From an uncultured Myxococcales bacterium (GTDB taxonomy: Bacteria > Myxococcota_A > Polyangia > Polyangiales > Polyangiaceae), in contig CALMUT010000293.1 in assembly GCA_937872925.1 (NCBI GenBank), positions 1 to 32,534 of the forward strand: a stretch of DNA of 32,534 nucleotides. Direction: 5' to 3'. This document shows positions 13,851-22,253 of the stretch, in pieces. Below the pieces are notes generated by a model. The model saw only the letters and a list, made by a program, of their open reading frames with translations. It ran no database searches and was not told the DNA's origin. Positions within the stretch are counted from its first letter, which is position 1. Each line of letters begins with the position of its first letter. Made by a program: the position numbers and the translations under genes.

Positions 13851-15143
13851 ATGCAGGCCGCTTCTGCTTCCGCTGATGCCGACGAATGGCCCGCGCCGCC
13901 CATCCGCCTCCGGACCGTGGTCGTGCTCGCGATCATCGGATTCGGTATTTGGTGGAGTGCGCCCCGGGCAAGTGCTGCCTGGGCGCTGCATTCCAAAGCA
14001 ACCGCTCTCGCGGACTACGCACTGTGCATGGTCGGCCCAACCGGGCCGCCGCTGCTTCGGGACAATCCTGCGGAGTTCCACAAGCTGGTGCGACGGCGGG
14101 TGATTGCTGCCCAGGCCGATGATCGCCCGTTTGAGGAATGTGCCCGAGCGGCTTCGGACGTGACGGGATCCGTCGAGATCGAACGCGCGCATCGCGCTCT
14201 GGCGTGGAGCTTCGCCGAGTATGGTGCCTTCGATCGCGCCGGCAATCCGCGGCGTGGGGACCTTTCCGTTGCGTCCCTCACGGTGACCACGCGGCCCGTT
14301 TCCGAACTGGCGAAGAAGGCCTGGCCTTTCGTACGAACGGGCTACACCAAGCTGGTGCGTCCTAGCCTCAAGGCTCGGGAAGCGGTGCATCCTGTGGACT
14401 TGCCCGTGCCGAGCGTGGGGCGCGGACTGGCCGCGTGGCGCGCATGGTATCGGAGCGTTGGGATGCGCGGCGATACATACGTCGTCGCCGTCGGTGCGGG
14501 GGCCAACCTCAGCGCATACCAATCCGCGGACGGCGGAAAAAACTTTTCACTGGCGCCCCTGTCGCACACGTCCGGGTTTGCTGGGCGCTGCGGCGGCGAA
14601 AATTGGTTTCGTTTTGCCCTCAGCGAAGGTGGCGACAACATCAACGTCATCTCTGGGGGACCCGAAGGAGAGACCGCACCAGTTGCCTTGGCCAGGGCGC
14701 AAGCCGAGGTATTTTCCTCCGCATGCGACGACACCACCCTGGTGGCGGGCTTGAAGGCCAAGGGAAAGAGCGATGTGGCGGTGCGCATCTGCAAGCACCG
14801 CGGCGGCTGCGCCCCCCTTGAATTGCCCGCATTTCCCGGGGTGGGGGTCCGCCCGCGCTTCCCCTTAGATATTGCCCGGGTCGACGGGGTGACCGTGGTG
14901 GCCGTGGTCATGCAAGGCATCGTGCGCGTGACCTCGTCTCGGGACGACGGGCGCAGCTGGACGCCGTACGTCGTGGCTTTCGATGCGGCGGCGCATCCGG
15001 AAGTGCGTACTGAAGTGGTCGTTCCCGGGCGATTGCTGGCCCTCGGCAAGCGTGTCCTGCTCTACGGCGGGGGCGAGAAACCAGGCCAAACCTACCCGGT
15101 CTTGTTCTCCGACGACTACGGCGCGAGCTGGCGCTCGAACTGA
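13851..15143 (+). CDS. Exported Asp-box (BNR repeat) protein
   Basis: This protein has 430 residues. After a short cytoplasmic segment, TVVVLAIIGFGIWWSA (about residues 23-38) is a signal or membrane anchor followed by APRASA, a possible cleavage site. The N-terminal half has no recognised domain. The C-terminal half has three Asp-box motifs of the S-x-D-x-G-x-x-W/F type: SADGGKNF, SRDDGRSW and SDDYGASW, the last at the very C-terminus. Asp-boxes occur in sialidase-like beta-propellers and other secreted proteins, but three are too few for a complete propeller, and no sialidase catalytic residues can be named. It is not closely linked to its neighbours: a terminator precedes it and thioesterase follows 40 nt later on the same strand. 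Confidence 0.7.
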   Translation: MQAASASADADEWPAPPIRLRTVVVLAIIGFGIWWSAPRASAAWALHSKATALADYALCMVGPTGPPLLRDNPAEFHKLVRRRVIAAQADDRPFEECARAASDVTGSVEIERAHRALAWSFAEYGAFDRAGNPRRGDLSVASLTVTTRPVSELAKKAWPFVRTGYTKLVRPSLKAREAVHPVDLPVPSVGRGLAAWRAWYRSVGMRGDTYVVAVGAGANLSAYQSADGGKNFSLAPLSHTSGFAGRCGGENWFRFALSEGGDNINVISGGPEGETAPVALARAQAEVFSSACDDTTLVAGLKAKGKSDVAVRICKHRGGCAPLELPAFPGVGVRPRFPLDIARVDGVTVVAVVMQGIVRVTSSRDDGRSWTPYVVAFDAAAHPEVRTEVVVPGRLLALGKRVLLYGGGEKPGQTYPVLFSDDYGASWRSN

Positions 15144-15183
15144 GCGACCAAGTCAAAAGCGGCATTCTGAGATACTGTCGCTC

Positions 15184-15609
15184 ATGTTCGCGTACGAACG
15201 CCTGGTGCGTTTTCACGAGACGGATGCCGCCGGCCTGGTCTTCTTTCCGTGCTTCTTCGGTTACGCCCACGAGGCGATGGAGCAACTATTTGGCGACGTG
15301 CCCGGGGGCTACGCGGGCATGATCATGCAGCGTCGGGTTGGCTTGCCGGCGGTGCAAGTGGACGCGACCTTCGCTTCGCCGTTGCGCTACGGCGACACTG
15401 CGCGAATCGAAGTGCACGTCAGCCGACTGGGCAATCGGAGTTTTGAGCTCACTTTCGAGTTCATTCGAACCAGCGACGGAATGCACTGCGCCACCCTGCA
15501 CCACACCGTGGTGGCCACGGACCTCGCCGCGGTGACGAGCATGGACATGCCCGAAGACATACGCCGGGTCGTGCAGGCGCATTTGGGCGCTGGCCCCGAC
15601 TCAGTCTGA
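15184..15609 (+). CDS. Acyl-CoA thioesterase, 4HBT hot-dog family
   Basis: This is a cytoplasmic thioesterase of 141 residues, the usual size of the single hot-dog fold. The 4-hydroxybenzoyl-CoA thioesterase signature is at the start: RFHETDAAGLVFFPCFFGYAHEAMEQL, with Asp14 in the catalytic position and Gly17. The strand segment YGDTARIEVHVSRLGNRSFELTFEFI and the HHTVVATD end are also typical. It resembles the YbgC/FcbC group that hydrolyses short acyl-CoA or acyl-ACP thioesters; the true substrate cannot be read from sequence. The start ATG 15184 places the motif as in relatives. The last 9 nt overlap the opposite-strand TPR gene. Confidence 0.87.
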   Translation: MFAYERLVRFHETDAAGLVFFPCFFGYAHEAMEQLFGDVPGGYAGMIMQRRVGLPAVQVDATFASPLRYGDTARIEVHVSRLGNRSFELTFEFIRTSDGMHCATLHHTVVATDLAAVTSMDMPEDIRRVVQAHLGAGPDSV

Positions 15610-16404
15610 CTCAGGGAGTCGCACGGCGATGCGCGCCAGCGCGCGGCGCACCCAGCTCGGATGCGCACCGCCGATGCCGTGCACCGGATCTGATTCGGCG
15701 GCTAGGACGGTGAGCGCGCGCACCTGAGTGCGTGCGTGGTCGGCCGCGCTGCTTTGGTCCGTGCGTTCGTAGAGCACCAACAAGCGGCGCCAACTCACCA
15801 GCGCCGCCGCCCAACCCTGTCGGGCGACGTGCCAGCCCGCGAGTTGCAGCAGCCGCGGAGCGTCGCCGGGGGCCACGGCAAGGGACGCCTCCATGTCGGT
15901 CACCGCCCCGTCCATATCTCCCCGGCGGTAGCGCAAGCGCGCGCGCGCCGCATAGGCGTCCGCGCTGGCAGTGGGCAACCCGAGGGCGAGGGCAAACACC
16001 CGTTCGGCCTCGTCCGGATCCCCCAAAGCGGCGCGGAGCTCGCCAAGGCCCAGAAACGCGGGACCGTAGCTGGGATCCATGCGCACTGCCTCGGTGTACA
16101 AGCGCAGGGCGTCGCCGCCGTCGCCCCGCGCTCGCGCTCGGGCAGCACGATCGCTGAGCTCACGGGCGGCCCGGGTTGCCCAACTCTCGGGGCGTTTCGC
16201 CGGGGCGACCCCGGGGGGCGAGGGGACGGAAGGGGGCGGGGGCGCGGCTGCGGCAGGCGGCGAGGCAGTCGCCACTGGCGTCGGCGCAGGCGGCGCTGCG
16301 TCAAAGCGCGCGGTCGGGGGCGATGCAGCAGCAGGCGCTGCCATGGCGGCTGTTGCCGACAGGATCGCAGCGGCGATCCATCTCGCACATGGCTCGAAAA
16401 ACAA
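15601..16404 (-). CDS. Secreted TPR protein
   Basis: This protein has 267 residues from a TTG at 16404, chosen because it gives a complete signal peptide (MFFEPCARWIAAAILSATAAMAAPAAA); no in-frame ATG or GTG precedes it. A low-complexity Pro/Ala linker (residues 25-72) leads to TPR pairs at about 80-230: LSDRAARARARGDGGDALRLYTEAVRMDP, YGPAFLGLGELRAALGDPDEAERVF, and DAYAARARLRYRRGDMDGAVTDMEASL. TPRs mediate protein binding; export suggests a periplasmic scaffold. It is divergent from the alpha-2-macroglobulin gene and may share its promoter region (16405-16535), but no functional tie is shown. Confidence 0.75.
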   Translation of the reverse strand: MFFEPCARWIAAAILSATAAMAAPAAASPPTARFDAAPPAPTPVATASPPAAAAPPPPSVPSPPGVAPAKRPESWATRAARELSDRAARARARGDGGDALRLYTEAVRMDPSYGPAFLGLGELRAALGDPDEAERVFALALGLPTASADAYAARARLRYRRGDMDGAVTDMEASLAVAPGDAPRLLQLAGWHVARQGWAAALVSWRRLLVLYERTDQSSAADHARTQVRALTVLAAESDPVHGIGGAHPSWVRRALARIAVRLPESD

Positions 16405-16535
16405 CTGGATCTACGCTAGCACGGCCGTGGCTGCCTCGCCGCAGACCTGCGTCCCAAGGGCCACGCCGCCGGGCAATTCCTACTCATTTCGTAGGGGTTG
16501 CAGCCTCGGCACGGCCATTGCTGACTGCGCCCCAA

Positions 16536-19500
16536 ATGCCCAGTCGAACCTACCGTGGTCACCGCGTTTCTCGCAAAGCTGCTCGGCGGCTGCGTTGGCT
16601 CTCGCTCTGCCTGATGCTCTTGCCTGCCGCTTGCGTGCAGGGCGGGGCCGCCATGCCCGCAGTGAGCCCGAGCGGCACCTTGGGACTGGGCGCCCACGGC
16701 GCCGAGGATGGCCAGCCCGATGGACCGTTCCGAGTGGTCTTCGCGGGCCCCAAGGGCAACGCTTCGAGCACGGCCGAGTTGAGCGTGGTCTTCAGTCGAC
16801 CGCTGAGGGAGCTGTCGTTGGCCGGCAAGGAGGCCCCGCCGCCAATCACCCTGAGCCCGAACCTCGCCGGGCGCTGGCAATGGGTCGGCACTCACGCGCT
16901 CGTATTCGTGCCCGCGGGTGGGCCGCTGCCCGGTGCAACCAAGATCTCCGTCGAGGTGCCTGCGGGCACCCGCGCGCTGGACGGCTCGCGACTTCCCGCG
17001 CCTTATCGTTTCTCTTTCGAGACGCCGCGCCCGAAGTTGGTGCGCATGCAGCCCTACGACGGACAGAAGGGCCTGGAGCCCAAAGCCACGGTGACCCTGC
17101 GCTTCAATCAGCCCGTGGACCCGGCGGCGATGTCCAAGTGGGTCAGCTTGCGCAACGTGAGCCGCGACAAGAACGTCGCCGTAGAGCTGCTCCGCCCGGA
17201 CCCTGCTCGCCCCAAGATCGTGGAGGTGCGGCCGAGGGCGCCACTGCCGGTGCACACCAGCTTCGAATTGAAACTTGCCGCCGGTTGGACGGGGGAAGCG
17301 GGACCGCTGCCTCAAACCGAAGCGAAGCTGATGCGTTTCGAGACCTACGGTCCCCTCGCCGTGCAGCGCGTGAGCTGCGATCAAGATACCCCCAACAAAC
17401 ACTGCGCGCCGGGCGGAAGCTTGGGGGTCTCGTTTTCTAATCCGGTGCGCTTCCGGGATGTCAAGCGGCTCTTGCGCGTGACGCCGGGGCTCAAGCTGCG
17501 TTGGGACACGTGGCGCGAAGAGGATGACTTCGTGAGCTACGTGGACGTCAACGGCTCGTTCAAAGCAGGTTCGACGTACACATTGAGCGTCGCCGGAGCG
17601 CTGCGCGACAAATACGGTCAGGCGCTCGGCCGCACACACGCCGAGCGCGTGCGGATCGATGACGTTTGGCCAACGGTAGAGATCGGCGTCAGTGGGGACA
17701 CCCTGGAAGCCGCGATCGCCCGGCCGATTTCCGTGGGCAGCGTCAACGTGGGTGACTACCAACTCAGCGTCGCTGCGCTCAGCAAGACGCAAACGGCAGA
17801 CCTGCTCCGGGAGCACAACGCCGAGAAACAACTGCAGCGGCTGACGCTCATTGCGCCGCCCGCCACGATCAAGCCGAATGCTGGGAAAAATCAGGTGCAT
17901 CAGCGCCGCGTGGACCCATCCGCGTTGCTCGGAAAGCCCGGCCGCGGCGTCGTGGCTTTGGGCGTTACGTATGTGGAACGGGAGGGGCGCCGGCCGCGCA
18001 CGCGTCGAGACGTGAGACTGGTCCAAGTCACGGATCTGGCGATGAGTGCCAAGGTCTCGCGCCACGGATCCCTGGTCTGGGTGACGCGCCTGTCGAATGG
18101 CAAACCCGTGCCGGGAGCCCGGGTCGAAGTGTACCGACCCGGCAGCGGCGCTCCCTTGATCAAACAGGCCGACAAGGACGGCATTGCGCGCATCGACGCC
18201 CGTGAGCTCGCCCCGAACCTCGCAAGCAACGGCCGGGATGCCCGCGCCGTGTTCATCGCTTCCGAGGGCGAGGACTGGACTGCGCGACCTATTAGCGACT
18301 TTCTGGATGCGTGGCGTCTGGACGTGCCTCTGGATCTAAGCGGAGAGCTGCGGGCCTACGGCCTGCTGTTCACGGAGCGTGGCCTGTACCGCCCCGGCGA
18401 CAGCGTGCAGCTCAAGGGTTTGGTGCGTCGTCATACCCGCACCGGAAACGCGGTTGAGGCGGGACGGAGCCTGACCCTCGTGGTCGAAGACCCCGAAGGC
18501 GAGAAGATCACGACGAAGGTAGTGAAAACGACACGCTTCGGCTCTTTTGACGCCAAGATCCGCCTGCCGCGCTCGGCGTCCCTCGGGCGCTATCGGGTCT
18601 ACAGCCAAGGCCTGGGCGATGGCCAACTGAGCGAGAGCTTCGAAGTCGCTGAGTACCGCCCCGCGGAATTCAAGGTGGGTGTGGAAAGCAACCAGCCGTC
18701 CTACGTGCGCGGCGACAAAGCAAACTGGGTTGTGCGTGGCGACTTCCTATTCGGCGCGCCGATGTCCGCGGCCAAGACGCGTTACAACGTCGGCCGCGCG
18801 CGCACCTACTTTGCACCGCCGGACTCTGACGGATTTGCGACGGATCCGGGCGCGTACTTCGCCGATGCCGAGGACGCGGACCTGGACCACTCCGTTCTGG
18901 AAAGCGCCGAGAAGAAGCTCGATGGCGAGGGGAAGCTGGAGCTAAGCGCGAAGCTCTCGATGGACGGCCAGCGCGGCCCGGAGCTTGTGACTGCCGAAGC
19001 GGAGGTCACAGACCTGTCGCGCCAGGCTCAGAGCGGCAGCACCTCAGCGATCGTGCACCCAGCGACCTTCTACGTGGGCATTGAGTACTTGAAGGACTTC
19101 TTCGTGCAGGCACCGGGCAAGACTGCGCCGCGCATCGTTGCCTTCTCACCCAAGGGCAAACGCTTGCCGGGGAAGCGCGTCAGCCTGGAGCTCACGCGCC
19201 GGCGTTGGAGCATTGCGCGTCAGGACGTGGGCGGCTCCCGCCTGCATTCCGTGAGCAAGCCCGTGGACACCGTCGTTGCGCGTTGCGAAGTCACCACCGG
19301 TGCGGCTCCCGTCGGCTGTTCCCTGGACGTGCCCGAGGGCGGTTACTACATCGTTTCCGCCAAATCCAAAGATGAGCGAGGCAACGCGGTGTCTGCGGCG
19401 CTGACGTTCTACGGGATCGGCAAGGGGGGCATGCACTGGGGGGACGGGGATCAGCGCAAATTGGATCTGGCGTTGAATAAGAAGGAGTACAAGGTCGGAG

Positions 19501-22253
19501 AGCGCGCGCGGGTCTTGGTCAAGAACCCGTTCCCGGAAGCCGAGGCGTTGATCACCGTGGAGCGGGCCGGCGTGTACCGGGCGGAGCGGCGTATCTTGCG
19601 TGGAGGCACACCGGTGGTGGAGGTGGACGTCAGCGCCGATCTGCTGCCGAACGCTTTCGTTTCGGTGCTCCTGACGCGCGGCCGAACTTCGAAACCCAAG
19701 CCGGGCAAGCCGGACGTGGGGGCTCCGGATTTCCGCATCGGCTACGCGGAGATCGCCGTCAACGCTGAAGCGCGCCGGTTGGCTGTCAAAGTCACTCCCT
19801 CTGCAACGGAACTCAAACCCGGGGCCAAGGTAGACGTTTCCATCCTGACCACCAACGCCGCGGGCAAGCCCCAAGCCGCAGAGGTGGCGCTCTACGCCGT
19901 GGACGAAGGGGTGCTGTCCCTAGTCGGCTACAAGACTCCAGATCCGCTGCCCGTGTTCACGTCTCCACGCGCGCTGCAGGTGGCCACGATTGAGTCCCGG
20001 GAAGCCCTGGCTCGCCTGGGTCTGGACGATCTAGGCGCCCTCGGGCTCGACAAGGGGCTAGACGGAGGCGGCGGTGGTGAAAGTAGCGGTGCGCGCAAAG
20101 ACTTTCGCCAGAGCGCGTATTTCAATCCAGCGGTGCATACGGATGCTGCGGGCCGCGCAAAGGTCAGCTTCAAGCTGCCGGATAGCTTGACGACCTACCG
20201 GCTGATGGCCGTCGCTGCCACCCTCGACGACCGCTACGGGTTTGGCGAATCCCGCGTCATCACCAGCAAGAAGCTGATGGCGCGTCCCGCTCTGCCGAGG
20301 TTCCTGCGAACCGGAGACCAAGCCAGCGCGGGTGTCATCGTGACATCCAAGGGCGCGGCGGACGAAAACGCCACGGTCACAGCGAAGGTCCGCGGCGTGG
20401 AAATATCCGGCGAGACGACCAAACGCGTGCAATTGCCGAAGGGGGGCAGCGTCGAGGTTCGTTTTCCTTTGCGCGCTACGCGTGCGGGTAAAGCGACATT
20501 TGGCTTCATGGTCCGCGCTGGCGCCGAGCACGATGCTGTGGAAGTTGTGCGCGAAGTCCAAGTGCCCGCGGTCATGGAGTCCGTCGCCTTGTACGGTCAG
20601 ACCGAAGGCGCTCGTGGGGAAAAGCTGGGCGACCTGTCCGGGATGCGACGGGATGCAGGGGAGCTGCAGCTTTCGGTGGCGTCGACGGCACTCGTCGGTC
20701 TGGGCGGCGGCATCGAACAGCTGATCGAGTATCCCTACGGCTGCACCGAGCAACTGTCGTCTCGGCTGCTTCCGCTGTTGCCTTTGGCGGATCTGGCCAA
20801 GGACTTTTCCTTGCCGCTACCCAAGAACACCAAGCAAATCGCAGCGAAGACCGTCGCCGAGTTGCTCACCCGGCAGCGTGGCGACGGCGGTTTTGGGTTT
20901 TGGCCGGAGTCTCAGGAAAGCTCGCCGTGGGTGAGTGCGTATGCGCTTTGGACCTTGCATCACGCAAAAGTGCGCGGTCATGCGGTGCCGTCGCGGGCGA
21001 TGAAGCGTGCGCGCGCCTACGTACGCAAGACTTTGGAGCGCCTACAGCTCGAACCCGTATCCCTGACCACGGCGGCGTTCATCGTAGACGTGCTCGCAGA
21101 AACCGGCACGCCAGATGTTGGCTACATGAGCCGCATCTATGCGGAGCGCGACAAGCTCCCGACCTTTGGCAAGGCGCTCCTGCTGCACGCGCTTGCTGTG
21201 AGCAAACAGAAAGCCGAGCTGGTCGATCCGCTGGTCAATGACATCGAGGGCCAACTGCGCATTGAGGCGGATGCGGCCATGGTTTCCGAAAATCTCGGAG
21301 ACGAGTACGCGGTGCTGATGACATCCCCCGCGCGGTCCAGCGCCATGGCGCTGCGTGCGCTGCTCGCCGCCCAGCCCGCGCACCCCATGGCCAGCGCTTT
21401 GGCCAAGGGGCTGCTGCGTGCTCGTCGCGGCGGGACTTGGCGCACCACGCAGGAAGCCGCCTACGCGCTGCTGGCGCTGGACGAGTACCGAAAGGCACAG
21501 GAGCAGACCACGCCGAGCTTCTTGGCTCGGGTGTGGCTCTCCGGCACGCAGCTAGCGTCGTCGCGGTTCGAAGGCCGTAGCGCGGAAGCGCTGCGACATG
21601 TGATCCCCGCGGGGCAGATCCCGACGGGGGGTGGCGGCTTGCTCGTGTTCCAGAAAGAGGGTGACGGCAAGCTGTTCTACGAGGCTCGCTTGCGCTACGT
21701 GCCCAAGACGCTCCCCTCCCGCGCCCTGGACCGTGGCTTCTTCGTACAGAAGACCCTGCGCGCGGTGACGCCGGAAAGTCTGCCGCAGGCCATGGCCACG
21801 CTCTCGGATCGCACGCAGTCTCAGCTCCCCGCGGGCTCTCTCGTGCTTGCGGATGTGATCATCGTCACACCAAGCCCCCGTGAACTGGTGGTGATTGACG
21901 ACCCGCTGCCCGCCGGGCTCGAGGCCGTGGACGCCAATCTCTCCACCACTGCGTCCTGGCTGGCAGTGCCCGGGCAGGGTGGGGAACCGGGCGCTTATAG
22001 CGATTCCGACGGCGATTGGGATGACGACGTGGCGCACGGCAGTGCGTTCCTGGACAGCTGGTACCGTCGCGAGTTGCGCGACGACCGGGTCTTGTTCTTC
22101 GTCGACCGAATGGCAGCCGGCATGTATCACTACCGCTACTTGGCGCGTGCCACGACGGCCGGGAAGTTCGTGCTCCCGCCCACCAAGGCCGAAGAGATGT
22201 ACACGCCCGAGGTCTTCGGTCGGACCGGAGCGGTCTCCGTGGAGGTGCGGTGA
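16536..22253 (+). CDS. Bacterial alpha-2-macroglobulin, thioester-containing lipoprotein
   Basis: This is a periplasmic protease trap of 1905 residues. ATG 16536 gives a signal with a lipobox-like LPAAC (Cys33). Macroglobulin domains follow; one (about residues 605-720) shows GLYRPGDSVQLKGLVR. DEGVLSLVGYKTPDP (about 1123) and a variable Gly-rich stretch (about 1176, GGGGGESSG) lie near the usual bait region, then FNPAVHTDAAGRAKVSFKLPDSLTTYRLMAVA. The thioester motif CTEQ is intact at 1403-1406 in YPYGCTEQLSSRLLPLLPL, followed by the helical thioester domain with GDGGFGFW. Cleavage of the bait exposes the thioester, which cross-links the attacking protease; this is known for the family. The gene overlaps pbpC by 4 nt (GTGA), the classic yfhM-pbpC arrangement. 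It is longer than the E. coli protein (about 1650 residues). Confidence 0.93.
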   Translation: MPSRTYRGHRVSRKAARRLRWLSLCLMLLPAACVQGGAAMPAVSPSGTLGLGAHGAEDGQPDGPFRVVFAGPKGNASSTAELSVVFSRPLRELSLAGKEAPPPITLSPNLAGRWQWVGTHALVFVPAGGPLPGATKISVEVPAGTRALDGSRLPAPYRFSFETPRPKLVRMQPYDGQKGLEPKATVTLRFNQPVDPAAMSKWVSLRNVSRDKNVAVELLRPDPARPKIVEVRPRAPLPVHTSFELKLAAGWTGEAGPLPQTEAKLMRFETYGPLAVQRVSCDQDTPNKHCAPGGSLGVSFSNPVRFRDVKRLLRVTPGLKLRWDTWREEDDFVSYVDVNGSFKAGSTYTLSVAGALRDKYGQALGRTHAERVRIDDVWPTVEIGVSGDTLEAAIARPISVGSVNVGDYQLSVAALSKTQTADLLREHNAEKQLQRLTLIAPPATIKPNAGKNQVHQRRVDPSALLGKPGRGVVALGVTYVEREGRRPRTRRDVRLVQVTDLAMSAKVSRHGSLVWVTRLSNGKPVPGARVEVYRPGSGAPLIKQADKDGIARIDARELAPNLASNGRDARAVFIASEGEDWTARPISDFLDAWRLDVPLDLSGELRAYGLLFTERGLYRPGDSVQLKGLVRRHTRTGNAVEAGRSLTLVVEDPEGEKITTKVVKTTRFGSFDAKIRLPRSASLGRYRVYSQGLGDGQLSESFEVAEYRPAEFKVGVESNQPSYVRGDKANWVVRGDFLFGAPMSAAKTRYNVGRARTYFAPPDSDGFATDPGAYFADAEDADLDHSVLESAEKKLDGEGKLELSAKLSMDGQRGPELVTAEAEVTDLSRQAQSGSTSAIVHPATFYVGIEYLKDFFVQAPGKTAPRIVAFSPKGKRLPGKRVSLELTRRRWSIARQDVGGSRLHSVSKPVDTVVARCEVTTGAAPVGCSLDVPEGGYYIVSAKSKDERGNAVSAALTFYGIGKGGMHWGDGDQRKLDLALNKKEYKVGERARVLVKNPFPEAEALITVERAGVYRAERRILRGGTPVVEVDVSADLLPNAFVSVLLTRGRTSKPKPGKPDVGAPDFRIGYAEIAVNAEARRLAVKVTPSATELKPGAKVDVSILTTNAAGKPQAAEVALYAVDEGVLSLVGYKTPDPLPVFTSPRALQVATIESREALARLGLDDLGALGLDKGLDGGGGGESSGARKDFRQSAYFNPAVHTDAAGRAKVSFKLPDSLTTYRLMAVAATLDDRYGFGESRVITSKKLMARPALPRFLRTGDQASAGVIVTSKGAADENATVTAKVRGVEISGETTKRVQLPKGGSVEVRFPLRATRAGKATFGFMVRAGAEHDAVEVVREVQVPAVMESVALYGQTEGARGEKLGDLSGMRRDAGELQLSVASTALVGLGGGIEQLIEYPYGCTEQLSSRLLPLLPLADLAKDFSLPLPKNTKQIAAKTVAELLTRQRGDGGFGFWPESQESSPWVSAYALWTLHHAKVRGHAVPSRAMKRARAYVRKTLERLQLEPVSLTTAAFIVDVLAETGTPDVGYMSRIYAERDKLPTFGKALLLHALAVSKQKAELVDPLVNDIEGQLRIEADAAMVSENLGDEYAVLMTSPARSSAMALRALLAAQPAHPMASALAKGLLRARRGGTWRTTQEAAYALLALDEYRKAQEQTTPSFLARVWLSGTQLASSRFEGRSAEALRHVIPAGQIPTGGGGLLVFQKEGDGKLFYEARLRYVPKTLPSRALDRGFFVQKTLRAVTPESLPQAMATLSDRTQSQLPAGSLVLADVIIVTPSPRELVVIDDPLPAGLEAVDANLSTTASWLAVPGQGGEPGAYSDSDGDWDDDVAHGSAFLDSWYRRELRDDRVLFFVDRMAAGMYHYRYLARATTAGKFVLPPTKAEEMYTPEVFGRTGAVSVEVR

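Noticed and set aside
16079..17440. Open frame of 453 codons on the + strand
   Set aside because: It overlaps both the secreted TPR gene (antisense) and the start of the macroglobulin gene in another frame; Arg/Ala-rich with no domain.
16416..18065. Long open frame on the minus strand (549 codons)
   Set aside because: It lies entirely opposite the macroglobulin gene start region, has no recognisable domain, and its composition is that of an antisense shadow in high-GC DNA.
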